A stretch of DNA of 64,000 nt from Acholeplasmataceae bacterium UBA6150 (GTDB lineage Bacteria > Bacillota_I > Bacilli_A > Acholeplasmatales > UBA5453): assembly GCA_002423145.1 (NCBI GenBank), contig DIUU01000003.1, positions 136,671 through 200,670 on the forward strand, in the 5' to 3' direction. A program made the translations under genes and the position numbers. The notes under the pieces were generated by a model. It searched no databases, had not been told where the DNA came from, and worked only from the letters and a program-made list of their open reading frames with translations. This document shows, in pieces, positions 17,964 through 26,356 of the stretch (positions are counted from its first letter, which is position 1; every line of letters begins with the position of its first letter).

Positions 17964-18998
17964 TTATTTTCTAATGGCACAACGCAGTTTCGCTGAACGA
18001 GCGCGGGGGTTATCATGAACTTCTTGTAAAGAAGGTAAATCAGGTCCAGTAACAAACGTGTATACACCTTGTCTTTGGTAGTATTGAAAGGCTTTTTTAA
18101 CCAAACGATCTTCACCGGAATGGAATGTCAAAATAGCGACTCGTCCGCCTGGTTTGAGGATATTTGGTAATTTTTCCATCAATTCATACAATGCTTCATA
18201 TTCCTGGTTAACATCGATTCTTAAAGCTTGAAAAGTACGCTGTGCGGCCTTTTTTATGGATTCTTCTTGGATTGATCGTGGTAACCGACTCAATGCTTTT
18301 TGAATGACTCGATATAAATCCTTGGTGGTTTCAATCAAATGACCACTTTGGGTAGATTTAGTGATTTCAGCAGCAATCTCTTTGGCATAAGTCTCATCGG
18401 CATTTTCTGTGAGCATACCCTCAAGTTCGTCCTCAGTCAACTCTAACAATCGGATGTTGGCAGGAATGCCCATATGTGGATTCATTCTAAGGTCTAATGG
18501 ACCATCAAACTTATAGGTAAAACCTCTAGAAGGATCATCGATTTGCATCGAAGAAACACCCAAATCTGCCATGACAAAATCAAACCCTTCGACAGGAATT
18601 TGATCGAGGTCTTTAAAGTTAATATTGTGAAGGGAAAAATCTGTATGCGTATAGCCAGCATCCTTCAATCGTTGTTCGGTTTTAGGTAGTTCAATCGGAT
18701 CTAAATCGGTCGCGTGAAGGTGTCCAGAATGGTTTAATTTTTCCAGCAACTTACGGCTGTGTCCACCAAAGCCTAAGGTACAATCCAAACCGATTTCACC
18801 TTGCTTAATGTCTAAAAAAGTAAGGATTTCATCGACCATGATTGACCGGTGCATACCTGCAGGGGTATTGCCTTTTTCCATGACATGAGCAATCACTTCT
18901 TGAAATCTTTCGGGTTGTTGTTCTTTATATTTTTCTTCAAAGGTTTTTGGGTATTTACCCGAGTATCTTTTACGTCTTTTTGGTTTATTTTCTTCCAT
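17964..18998 (-). CDS. rsmH: RsmH-type 16S rRNA (cytosine-N4) methyltransferase
   Basis: A 344-residue methyltransferase. SAM motif 'GLDCTLGFGGHSRKLL', 'MADLGVSSMQIDDPSRGF', 'DLRMNP' and the C-terminal 'RVAILTFHSGEDRLVK' and 'NPRARSAKLRC' are all RsmH signatures. RsmH methylates N4 of C1402 in the decoding centre of 16S rRNA. Two points differ from the textbook gene: an extra basic N-terminal stretch of about 45 residues before 'GNTPAGMHRSIMVDEIL', and a location away from mraZ and cell-division genes. From memory, a longer paralogue of this sort exists in some Firmicutes, so a separate canonical rsmH could exist elsewhere. Confidence 0.85.
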   Translation of the reverse strand: MEENKPKRRKRYSGKYPKTFEEKYKEQQPERFQEVIAHVMEKGNTPAGMHRSIMVDEILTFLDIKQGEIGLDCTLGFGGHSRKLLEKLNHSGHLHATDLDPIELPKTEQRLKDAGYTHTDFSLHNINFKDLDQIPVEGFDFVMADLGVSSMQIDDPSRGFTYKFDGPLDLRMNPHMGIPANIRLLELTEDELEGMLTENADETYAKEIAAEITKSTQSGHLIETTKDLYRVIQKALSRLPRSIQEESIKKAAQRTFQALRIDVNQEYEALYELMEKLPNILKPGGRVAILTFHSGEDRLVKKAFQYYQRQGVYTFVTGPDLPSLQEVHDNPRARSAKLRCAIRK

Positions 18999-19585
18999 GG
19001 TATCATTCCTTACCTTGGTATATTACCAAAAAATCTGAAATATAACAATTCAATTTGTAATCGTACATGCTAACCATGTGTTTATCTGAAATGCCTGTAC
19101 ATATCGACAATTCACTATCGGGTTTAAATTAGTGTAGTCATAAATAACATCCACTTAAGAAAGCACAAGTTAATCAAAATGTTTTTTAAGTTAAAGTCTA
19201 CTAATGGATAAAATAATATAATAAATATCTATGTTAGTTAATACTAAGGGTTAAATTCAAAAACAAATCCAATTTATAATAATTTCTCTATTTTTCAGTC
19301 CTTTAATTATCCTATAAGAAAAACACAAATTTACCTTAATTATATTTCAAAAAATCCTAGTTTTTATCATTTAGGTATGATAATATTGAAATATGTAAAA
19401 TCGAAAACATACCCAAATTTTATGGATCAAACAAGTGTTTGAATAATATCAATCAAGAAATAAAATTAAATTCAATAGCAAGCAGTAATAATTCTTAAAT
19501 ATCAACTAAATATGACAATATCACCATGGTTATATATCCATAAGGTAGACAAGCTTAGTTGGTTCAAATTAGGGAGAAACTAACA
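18999..19585. other. AT-rich intergenic stretch at the left edge of the accessory region
   Basis: About 590 bases with many stops in all frames. Apart from the rsmH leader and its palindrome I see no gene or RNA. The base composition drops sharply compared with the DNA on the left, marking the start of the AT-rich accessory region. Confidence 0.6.
19015..19029. promoter_or_regulatory. Palindrome upstream of rsmH
   Basis: TTGGTA-TAT-TACCAA is a perfect inverted repeat between the likely promoter and the ribosome site of the rsmH-type gene. It could be an operator or simply chance in AT-rich DNA. Confidence 0.3.
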
Positions 19586-19993
19586 ATGAAAAAAGTATAT
19601 TTTGTGTTAATGATTTTGACCTCAATTTTTATGTCGAGTTGTTCCAAAAAAGCAAATTTTACCTTAGATAATTTAAAGAATGATGCAAATAGAATAGAAT
19701 TGATAAACTATAATGATTCTACAAATGGTGACATTGTTTCAGTGATTGAAGATGTGGATGTAACGTCTTTCATTGATGATTTCATGAAATTATATATTAA
19801 GATTACATTTGGAGCACCTGGAAATCTCGATGGATATGGCATCAAAATAATCTATAAGAATAGTTATTACCACATAATCACTAAGTATCATATGGAATAT
19901 CGTAATGGAGATAACAAACTTTTAAGAGAGGATAGAATATCTCTTGATGTCGCTGTGTTCGATAGCTTAATTATCAAATATTTATCAGAGTAG
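19586..19993 (+). CDS. Small lipoprotein of unknown function
   Basis: A 135-residue lipoprotein with signal sequence and lipobox FMSSC. The rest is hydrophilic with 'DGYGIKIIYKNSYYHIITKYHMEY', a beta-rich region. AGGGAG precedes ATG 19586; the frame is open from 19559 but lacks a good site there. No family recognised. It is the first of three unrelated lipoprotein genes in the AT-rich region. Confidence 0.7.
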   Translation: MKKVYFVLMILTSIFMSSCSKKANFTLDNLKNDANRIELINYNDSTNGDIVSVIEDVDVTSFIDDFMKLYIKITFGAPGNLDGYGIKIIYKNSYYHIITKYHMEYRNGDNKLLREDRISLDVAVFDSLIIKYLSE

Positions 19994-20027
19994 AGTAAAT
20001 ATCGTGACCCCAGGATTCTCACTCTTC

Positions 20028-20053
20028 GTGTCCACTTTATTGACATAAAAGCA
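20028..20053 (+). repeat. Dispersed 25-26 bp repeat, copy 1
   Basis: Starts GTGTCCACTTTATTG and ends ACATAAAAGCA. Nearly the same sequence, one base shorter and with two substitutions, is at 24992-25015 in the same orientation. Both copies follow the 3' end of an accessory gene. Confidence 0.5.
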
Positions 20054-20163
20054 AAAAGATAAAATTATCTATTCATAAAATGCTGAAATGAAATATAATA
20101 AATATCTAGTATATGTATTTTTATATGATTTAGTTTTAAACATAAATGAAAGAAGGTTTTGTG

Positions 20164-20859
20164 ATGAAGAAAATGTTGATTTTAGTCTTAGTATTTTTAT
20201 TGGTGGGTTGTACAAATAAACCCGAAGAACCCGTAGAAACCATTCAAATTCATTTTACGAATGATTTATTGCCATTCTCTCCAAGATTCGTTGAAATTCC
20301 TCAAGGTGAAGCTGCACTTTCACATTGGTTTAAACCTGAAATCCCTGGTTATACGTTTGTCGCGTGGATAACGCTAGCAGGAGATGTTGTGGATCAAAAC
20401 ACAGTTTTTTCAATTAACACTTGGTTGTTACCTATTTTTGTTGAAAATATGTATACAGTTATTTTTATCACCAATAGTGATTATTATATAGCACCAATGC
20501 AGTTAATTTACTCTTCTTTATATCTAGAACAATTCATTCCAGTAAAAGAAGGATATGTATTTGAGGGTTGGTATTATGATGAGGCATTAACGAATAAAGT
20601 TGGGGATGCAATTAAGTTAGTCGAGCATATCACTGTTTATGGTAATTGGGTTCCTAAAATCTATACATTAACCTATTACATATCACAAAAATCTCAGATA
20701 GTCGTTAACTTCCAAGCAGGTGATATCTTGATTCCATATGAACCTATTTATCCAAGCACTTTCATTGGCTGGACAGAACTAGATTCAGAGGTATTGTTTG
20801 ATTTTACTAGTATGCCAACTAGAGACGTTATCTTATATATGAAGACATCATCAGAATAA
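20164..20859 (+). CDS. Lipoprotein with InlB/Listeria-Bacteroides B-repeat-like modules
   Basis: A 231-residue lipoprotein (lipobox LLVGC). It contains three repeats of the beta-grasp 'Listeria-Bacteroides' type, each with a 'GY.F.GW' core: 'PGYTFVAWITL', 'EGYVFEGWYYDE' and the weaker 'PSTFIGWTEL'. Such modules decorate surface adhesins and internalin-like proteins in Firmicutes and Mollicutes. ATG 20164 is chosen with GAAGG upstream. Probably a surface protein; the partner is unknown. Confidence 0.75.
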   Translation: MKKMLILVLVFLLVGCTNKPEEPVETIQIHFTNDLLPFSPRFVEIPQGEAALSHWFKPEIPGYTFVAWITLAGDVVDQNTVFSINTWLLPIFVENMYTVIFITNSDYYIAPMQLIYSSLYLEQFIPVKEGYVFEGWYYDEALTNKVGDAIKLVEHITVYGNWVPKIYTLTYYISQKSQIVVNFQAGDILIPYEPIYPSTFIGWTELDSEVLFDFTSMPTRDVILYMKTSSE

Positions 20860-20932
20860 AATGATTACATGGTCAGTGGAACAATAGATTGCAAATCTTT
20901 CATCATATGAATCTGGAAAGGGTGTTACATTT

Positions 20933-21361
20933 ATGAGACTCACTAAGATGTCAATTTTAATTATCATTTCAGTTTTGTTTGTTACATTAACAGGTTGTGT
21001 TGATCGTATGAAGGTCATTAAAGAAAATGTTCAGTGGACATCCGATAGTGACATCCTCGAATTTAAAATCATTGGTGATGAGCAATATTTGGGCACCGGT
21101 ACTTTTAAAAAAGGCGATGAATATATAACAGTTATTATATATTTCGCGATGCCAAGAATGGAGATTGAAGTTTACCCTGATTCACCATTCGAACACTGGC
21201 GAGAAAGAACCCATTATGGTACTGAACTCATCGTCTTTGACTGCGAAATGTTGAATTTTGAGGGCGATAGATTGAGATTAACCACAATTGTAAATTACAC
21301 AGGTATTGCTTCATATGACGATTTATCATTTGAATTGATCAGAACCGACATTGATGTATAA
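20933..21361 (+). CDS. Small lipoprotein of unknown function
   Basis: A 142-residue lipoprotein with lipobox LTGC after a clear hydrophobic signal. The mature part is beta-rich and ends with acidic residues. AAAGGGTG lies upstream of the ATG. No family recognised. Its stop is followed at once by a non-coding gene remnant. Confidence 0.7.
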   Translation: MRLTKMSILIIISVLFVTLTGCVDRMKVIKENVQWTSDSDILEFKIIGDEQYLGTGTFKKGDEYITVIIYFAMPRMEIEVYPDSPFEHWRERTHYGTELIVFDCEMLNFEGDRLRLTTIVNYTGIASYDDLSFELIRTDIDV

Positions 21362-21630
21362 CATTTCACAGGTGTATATTTAAGAAGAATAATATTAATG
21401 ATGACATTAATAATCCTAGTATTGTTTTTAAATGGCTAAAAACCAATCAAATTAGTACCAATCAATTTGACTTAAATGGATTTGGTGCAACAGTGGGTGG
21501 ATCATTATCAAAGAGTTCATTGTTTGGTGGTTTTGATGTAGGTGTAAGTTAGGATTTATATTATTCAGAGACTAAATCTGTTGGATATGAATTTGGTAAA
21601 GATTTAAAATGGGATATTTGGAGGGTATAG
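21361..21630 (+). pseudogene. 3' remnant of a larger gene, possibly a toxin
   Basis: One frame stays open over 90 codons without a start codon, broken by a single TAG at 21550-21552. It encodes a glycine-rich stretch 'GFGATVGGSLSKSS' and then, after the stop, 'YYSETKSVGYEFGKDLKW', ending at TAG 21628. The 5' part of the gene is absent. Position directly before a small immunity-like gene and the glycine-rich character suggest the tail of a toxin, but no toxin family is recognised; this is inference. Confidence 0.45.
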
Positions 21631-21634
21631 AATT

Positions 21635-21979
21635 ATGAAAATTACAGAAAAATCAACAAAAAATGGCTATTTTCTGGATGATATCACTGGTATTTTTGGC
21701 ATAAATTATAAAATTGAATTAAATGAGCATTATGAGTATCAATCAAATTTACTCATCCATTTCAAGACAATAAATAATCGTGATTTAAAAATAATGTTTT
21801 ATAATATTACAGATTTAAATTTAAAATATATTGGCGGGCGTTTTAATTATTTATCTAGCGTTGGAATCACAAAGAATAATAGTTATGAAAAAGAGCATCA
21901 ATTTCATATTGATGATTATGAAAATGGCATGATTAGCTTTTATTGTGAATCTTTTGAAGAAGATTTAGAAGCAAATTAA
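21635..21979 (+). CDS. Small hypothetical protein, immunity-like position
   Basis: A 114-residue acidic protein starting 4 bases after the remnant's stop, with GGAGGG inside the remnant as ribosome site. It has alternating strands ('ESFEEDLEAN' tail, 'RDLKIMFYNITDLNLKYIGG' centre), the general look of small Imm/SUKH-like single-domain proteins, but I cannot assign a family. The arrangement of toxin-like tail followed by small acidic protein is typical of polymorphic-toxin immunity genes. Confidence 0.6.
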   Translation: MKITEKSTKNGYFLDDITGIFGINYKIELNEHYEYQSNLLIHFKTINNRDLKIMFYNITDLNLKYIGGRFNYLSSVGITKNNSYEKEHQFHIDDYENGMISFYCESFEEDLEAN

Positions 21980-22195
21980 CTGCATATAAATTCTTTAATT
22001 CAATTTAAAAGGCATGATTCAGGAATTGAATCAAAGTTAAACATCTAAGATTTTCTCTTACTCTTTGTTCATAGTAAGACTGAGTGTATTGCTCGATTAT
22101 CATTGAGACAATTTGGACAGTGTATAGGATTAATTGGGGAAAACGACGTAATTGATGCATTAAGTGGATTTAGGCAGTCATCGAAGGAGTCAGCA

Positions 22196-23347
22196 ATGTT
22201 ATCGGATAATAGTGCAGTACTAGAAAACTTAAAAATACTTAATGAGGTTAGAAATCAGTACAATTACAATCTGGACTCAGTTTATGGTCGTTTATGTGAT
22301 AGAACAACACGCATAGAGTATGGTAAAGGTAGTAATGTCTTACCTTATGGGTATTATACATTTGATTTTGAACAAAAACTTTTTATCGATGGTTATCGAA
22401 AAGGAAGATTATTTAATTATCCAATTTCTGGTTATAATTATAAGTACTTTTTCGATGGAGCAGAATTAATCATGATTGAAAGATATTTAAATAATATAAA
22501 ACGGAAAGTGACAATAATTCATCATTTTGACAACTCAAGAATTTTGGTTGACTATCATATTTTCGTAGCAAATTCTGATTCTATGCCAACTGGATTAAAA
22601 ATATGTCAATATAATCAAAGTGGGCAACTGATTAAATATTTGGATGGTGGAATATCTGGTGACCATATTCGCAACTATTCGGTTCAGTTATATGAATACT
22701 CTACAAGCGAATTTGTTTTTAGAAAACACTCATATTACAATTTTTTCACTAACGTAACAGCATCCCGTGATTTCACATTTCCTTTATCAAAACTAAATGA
22801 GAATGTCATACCTGAATCTTTCAAAAGGATTAAAAATAGTATTATAAAAAATATGTTGCTCAATAATATCTTATCAATTCTACACGCTTGGCCACTAGAT
22901 AATATATATGCGATTTCACTTATTATTCATAATGAATCGACTATTGAAGTAGATTACGCGATCGATTCTGATAAAGTTGACGTGGATGAACAATATACTT
23001 GGGACTACAGTTATTGGGTTCAACATAGTGAGTCACTACTAAAAACAGAGGATGAACGTAATATTTTTGAGATTTGGAGAAATCAAGATGATGAAGTGCA
23101 AATTTCTGATAAAGATTTGATTGAAAGTAAAAGCTTCATTCTAATATTAGCTAGTATGGTTAAAGAATTGAGAAGAAACGAACTAATGAGAAAACCTCAT
23201 CTTGAAAATATTCCAATCATAGTTACAAACTTAGATATAAATGAGTCAATTTACAGACTAAATAAAAAATTGAACAATGGGAAATTACCCGATGGTTATG
23301 TTAACTGGTATAATATAACACGATCAATTGGCAAAATAAAACAATGA
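22196..23347 (+). CDS. Hypothetical protein, 383 residues
   Basis: A soluble protein without signal or membrane segments and no motif I recognise. It is rich in aromatic residues, with a beta-rich N-terminal half ('YGYYTFDFEQKLFIDGYRKG') and a helical C-terminal half. The frame is open from TTG 22103, but ATG 22196 has AAGGAG 6 bases before it and is the better start. Codon use is more AT-rich than in the flanking housekeeping genes, indicating recent acquisition. Confidence 0.6.
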   Translation: MLSDNSAVLENLKILNEVRNQYNYNLDSVYGRLCDRTTRIEYGKGSNVLPYGYYTFDFEQKLFIDGYRKGRLFNYPISGYNYKYFFDGAELIMIERYLNNIKRKVTIIHHFDNSRILVDYHIFVANSDSMPTGLKICQYNQSGQLIKYLDGGISGDHIRNYSVQLYEYSTSEFVFRKHSYYNFFTNVTASRDFTFPLSKLNENVIPESFKRIKNSIIKNMLLNNILSILHAWPLDNIYAISLIIHNESTIEVDYAIDSDKVDVDEQYTWDYSYWVQHSESLLKTEDERNIFEIWRNQDDEVQISDKDLIESKSFILILASMVKELRRNELMRKPHLENIPIIVTNLDINESIYRLNKKLNNGKLPDGYVNWYNITRSIGKIKQ

Positions 23348-23867
23348 TAAATATGTAAGTTTTTTAATCTATCATGTCTTCCTATTACGGCCACTTTATG
23401 GAAGTGAAAGCAATCAATTGGGTAAAGGATATAAGGATAAAACTATCATTTCAGAAAGTTTAAAATTGACGATGATTATAGGAGTTTAAAATCAAAATTT
23501 TATATCGGCCTCTTAAAGGATATTATTTGTATGAATTTGAACGTTTAGAACCATCTGTTTAAAAAACACTTAGTCCAAGTTTGTTATATGTTTTATTACG
23601 ATTTGGACTATGATGTTATATCAAACATGTCAGATTTTGTGAATTATAGTTTCATTTTTATGGATAATTAGGTAAGACATTATTATTGGTATGGTTGATT
23701 GTAAATGACGTATCTGGTGTAGATATTTCGGATGATCCATTAATTCCAGTAGTTGTTGCATTAATTATTTTCGATTTAGGTATCATTTTTGAAAGGAACG
23801 ATGAAAACAAATGAATGGTTTGATTTTTTAATTTAGCGGTCACGTTAAAAATATACTGAGTGAACTT
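23348..23867. other. Degraded DNA with a membrane-segment remnant
   Basis: No intact gene. From 23668 to the TGA at 23812-23814 one frame codes for a short hydrophobic piece ('LIPVVVALIIFDLGIIF') ending in charged residues, like the end of a membrane protein that has lost its beginning. TAGTCCAA at 23571 and TTGGACTA at 23603 form an inverted pair; the same TTGGACT/AGTCCAA arms form a hairpin at 24897-24922. Confidence 0.4.
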
Positions 23868-24338
23868 TTGAAAGAGATTGACAATAATAATTTATGCTTT
23901 TATCTAAATTATTGGGAGTCATACTTTGATGATATTGATGAATCAGAGTATGATTTTAACACTCTAAAGGATATATCATCAGATATGATTAAAGAAAAAT
24001 TTTTTGATGATACATTAAAGGTTAGCCCTGAATTTATGGAATTATTTGTATATGATAAAATCAGTAATACGCACAATACAATTAGTACTTACGAAGATTT
24101 TTTAAAATCTGATTGTATTTTATCTATTGTCTCTTATGATTACAACAACATTGAAATTTGCTCTAAATATGAAAATATCTTATTAGCAATAATGAATAAC
24201 ATAAAGAGATTAGAGTTAGAAGACACGAAAATTGTCATTCTAAAAAACATACCTCCCAAAGCATCATTGAAGGCTTGGAAAAGTATGAGTGACATGCCAT
24301 TATATATTGATGATTCTGATATCATGAGTGAAAAATGA
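23868..24338 (+). CDS. Hypothetical acidic protein, possibly 5' shortened
   Basis: A 156-residue acidic protein counted from TTG 23868. The frame is open from 23832 without an ATG and no convincing ribosome site is seen, so the start is uncertain and the gene may have lost its 5' end. The content ('YLNYWESYFDDIDESEYDF', then 'YENILLAIMNNIKRLELEDT') suggests a small alpha/beta single-domain protein like those in immunity gene clusters. No family assigned. Confidence 0.5.
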   Translation: MKEIDNNNLCFYLNYWESYFDDIDESEYDFNTLKDISSDMIKEKFFDDTLKVSPEFMELFVYDKISNTHNTISTYEDFLKSDCILSIVSYDYNNIEICSKYENILLAIMNNIKRLELEDTKIVILKNIPPKASLKAWKSMSDMPLYIDDSDIMSEK

Positions 24339-24402
24339 ATTTGAGCGAAGTTTAAAGAGGTTAATCCAAATCAAACCTAATTTTTAGATGGGGGATAAAT
24401 TA

Positions 24403-24885
24403 ATGAGAAAAACGGTTTACATGATAGACTCTTCAGAGTATTTCAACAAGAATTGGTATGAATCTAAAGGGATTAGTGTTACTGATATATATTATTTTTT
24501 TAAAAAAAAGTATAAAAACATATCCATATATTTTGATATTCCAGAAAATGATGATGGCGAATGTACATATAAATTTTCAATCTTAAAGAAAAAGAGAATT
24601 AAATCTAGGTTTAAGTTTTCAAAAATTGAAAATACGAATACTGATGTCCTAATCATAAATGACGGTGAAACTAATCTATTTAATTACTCTCATCAAGAAG
24701 TATTTGATTTGGTTAAGAAAAATCCAGAAATCATGAATGGAATACCATTTTTCATGAGTGTACATGACCATGATTGGAATGCGATTTGTTATTTCGCAAC
24801 TCACGAGATATTACAAGCATTTATGGCATATATTAAAGAAAAAGCACTACTTGTTATAACAGATGATTATTCGTATTTTAGATAG
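24403..24885 (+). CDS. Hypothetical protein, 160 residues
   Basis: A soluble protein of unknown family, starting at ATG 24403 with GGGGGAT 8 bases upstream. It has 'FFKKKYKNISIYFDIPEND' near the N-terminus and 'FMSVHDHDWNAICYFATHE' near the end, the latter rich in His, Asp and Trp. No membrane segment. A hairpin (TTGGACT/AGTCCAA) follows at 24897-24922 but lacks a T run. Confidence 0.55.
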   Translation: MRKTVYMIDSSEYFNKNWYESKGISVTDIYYFFKKKYKNISIYFDIPENDDGECTYKFSILKKKRIKSRFKFSKIENTNTDVLIINDGETNLFNYSHQEVFDLVKKNPEIMNGIPFFMSVHDHDWNAICYFATHEILQAFMAYIKEKALLVITDDYSYFR

Positions 24886-24991
24886 TTATCCAAATATTGG
24901 ACTAAACATCGGTTAAGTCCAAGTATTTATTGGCGCAATAGTTTTATAATTCATCAAAGTTATGACTGAAATTTAGGTATCCATTCATTAA

Positions 24992-25015
24992 GTGTCCATT
25001 TTTTGACATAAAAGC
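24992..25015 (+). repeat. Dispersed 25-26 bp repeat, copy 2
   Basis: Starts GTGTCCATTTTTTG and ends ACATAAAAGCA; related to 20028-20053. A weaker relative (GCCACTTTATGGAAG...GAAAGCA) lies at 23389-23412. Confidence 0.45.
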
Positions 25016-25046
25016 AGCTTTATTTTAAAATATTGCACAAGATTTA

Positions 25047-25271
25047 ATGTTTCATAGAAGTATTGGTAAGAGAATATATAAACTCAAAATTGTAACAAAG
25101 ATAGAATCCAAAAAGAAACTTTTAAAAGCACTAATCATGAGGAAATTTTATGAAGCTACTTATCATCCCTTACTTAATAAGGACTTTGCTGCTATAGTTA
25201 ATATGATAGAAGCGATGACTGAAACTAAAATAGTGGATGATGATAAAAAGAAAGAATCATTAGCAAGGTAG
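25047..25271 (+). pseudogene. C-terminal remnant of an RDD-domain membrane protein
   Basis: A 74-codon frame begins with 'FHRSIGKRIYKLKIV', the conserved RDD-family motif (GxSxGKRxxxLxIV) that normally follows the second membrane helix, and continues into the usual C-terminal part. The membrane helices that should precede it are absent, the frame upstream closes at 25026, and there is no ribosome site. It is most likely the relic of an RDD protein lying just before two intact small membrane proteins. Confidence 0.5.
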
Positions 25272-25280
25272 GTATTAATC

Positions 25281-25784
25281 ATGAATAAAACAATCATTAC
25301 TCTAGGTATCAGATCCATTTTAATGTTTTCACTTGGAACGGTATTGATATCATTTGCTTTATATCAATTAATGAATAATAATGATCCAATCAAATTTGTT
25401 TTCATACCTGTTTTCACTTATCTATATATTGTTGTCATTTTTATGTCATTTAGCCATGTACGATTTAAAAAAGATCACTTCATCATTCGTGGTGATTTTG
25501 GTGTATTGAAAGATCAAATTCAAAAAAGAACGACTATATACTACAAGAATATCGAACAATTTGAATTAAAACCACTTGGTGATCACATCAATACACGTGG
25601 TGAGAAATTGGCATTTAGATTCAAATATGGTAACGAAAGAGCCTTTATATATGGCAGTAGCCCTTTGCAATGTATTGAAATAACACATGGGGATAAAGTC
25701 GACTGTTTGGTAATCAATAAGTACTCAAAGAAGCAAATATATCAAATATTAGGGATATTAAATGAACAGACAAAACAAATCTAG
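25281..25784 (+). CDS. Two-helix membrane protein, PH-like cytoplasmic part
   Basis: A 167-residue protein with two N-terminal membrane helices (about residues 7-29 and 38-58) followed by a beta-rich cytoplasmic domain of about 105 residues, the layout of small bacterial PH-like membrane proteins. No name can be given. It starts 10 bases after the RDD remnant with AGGTAGGTA upstream. Confidence 0.6.
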   Translation: MNKTIITLGIRSILMFSLGTVLISFALYQLMNNNDPIKFVFIPVFTYLYIVVIFMSFSHVRFKKDHFIIRGDFGVLKDQIQKRTTIYYKNIEQFELKPLGDHINTRGEKLAFRFKYGNERAFIYGSSPLQCIEITHGDKVDCLVINKYSKKQIYQILGILNEQTKQI

Positions 25785-25830
25785 AAGTGGTTGTTCAATT
25801 GATTTGGTATAGTCTTAAGGGTGTAAATCA

Positions 25831-26331
25831 ATGAAATTATTTCCTGTATTAGAAGAAGAATATATCTTGGATGAACCAATGGATGAATTTATTGAAAGAC
25901 TGTCTAAAACCACAGATAGACATGGAAAAATCAGAATACTCATGAAAAATCTCGATCAATCAAAATTATTTCACGGTTATGTTGATTGGTCTAGTTTTCA
26001 TATCATGCGATACATCACACATGGCAACTCATTCAATCAAGTGATTTCAGGCACTTTATCCACAATTAATGATAAAACAAAAATTAATCTTGTATATCAC
26101 ATTGACAAAGGTATTAGATTATTTATTTACGCAATGTGGGTATTCATGTGTCTATTCTTCATTGCATTGCTTGCTATAGACATATATAACATTATGAATA
26201 AAGAGTTTAGTTTATTTAACCTTCTAGTAGTATTCATGTTCATCATGAGCCTGTTTATAATCAAGTTTGGATATACTCTAGATATAGAAGCTACTAAACA
26301 GGCTATGAGAGATTTTATTAACAAACAATAA
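25831..26331 (+). CDS. Two-helix membrane protein of unknown function
   Basis: A 166-residue protein with an N-terminal soluble part of about 85 residues and two membrane helices near residues 93-113 and 123-148, ending in a short basic/amphipathic tail. AAGGGTG lies upstream of ATG 25831. No family recognised. It is the mirror arrangement of its neighbour, which has its helices first. Confidence 0.6.
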   Translation: MKLFPVLEEEYILDEPMDEFIERLSKTTDRHGKIRILMKNLDQSKLFHGYVDWSSFHIMRYITHGNSFNQVISGTLSTINDKTKINLVYHIDKGIRLFIYAMWVFMCLFFIALLAIDIYNIMNKEFSLFNLLVVFMFIMSLFIIKFGYTLDIEATKQAMRDFINKQ

Positions 26332-26356
26332 TGTAAATTGATAGGAGATAAGTTTT

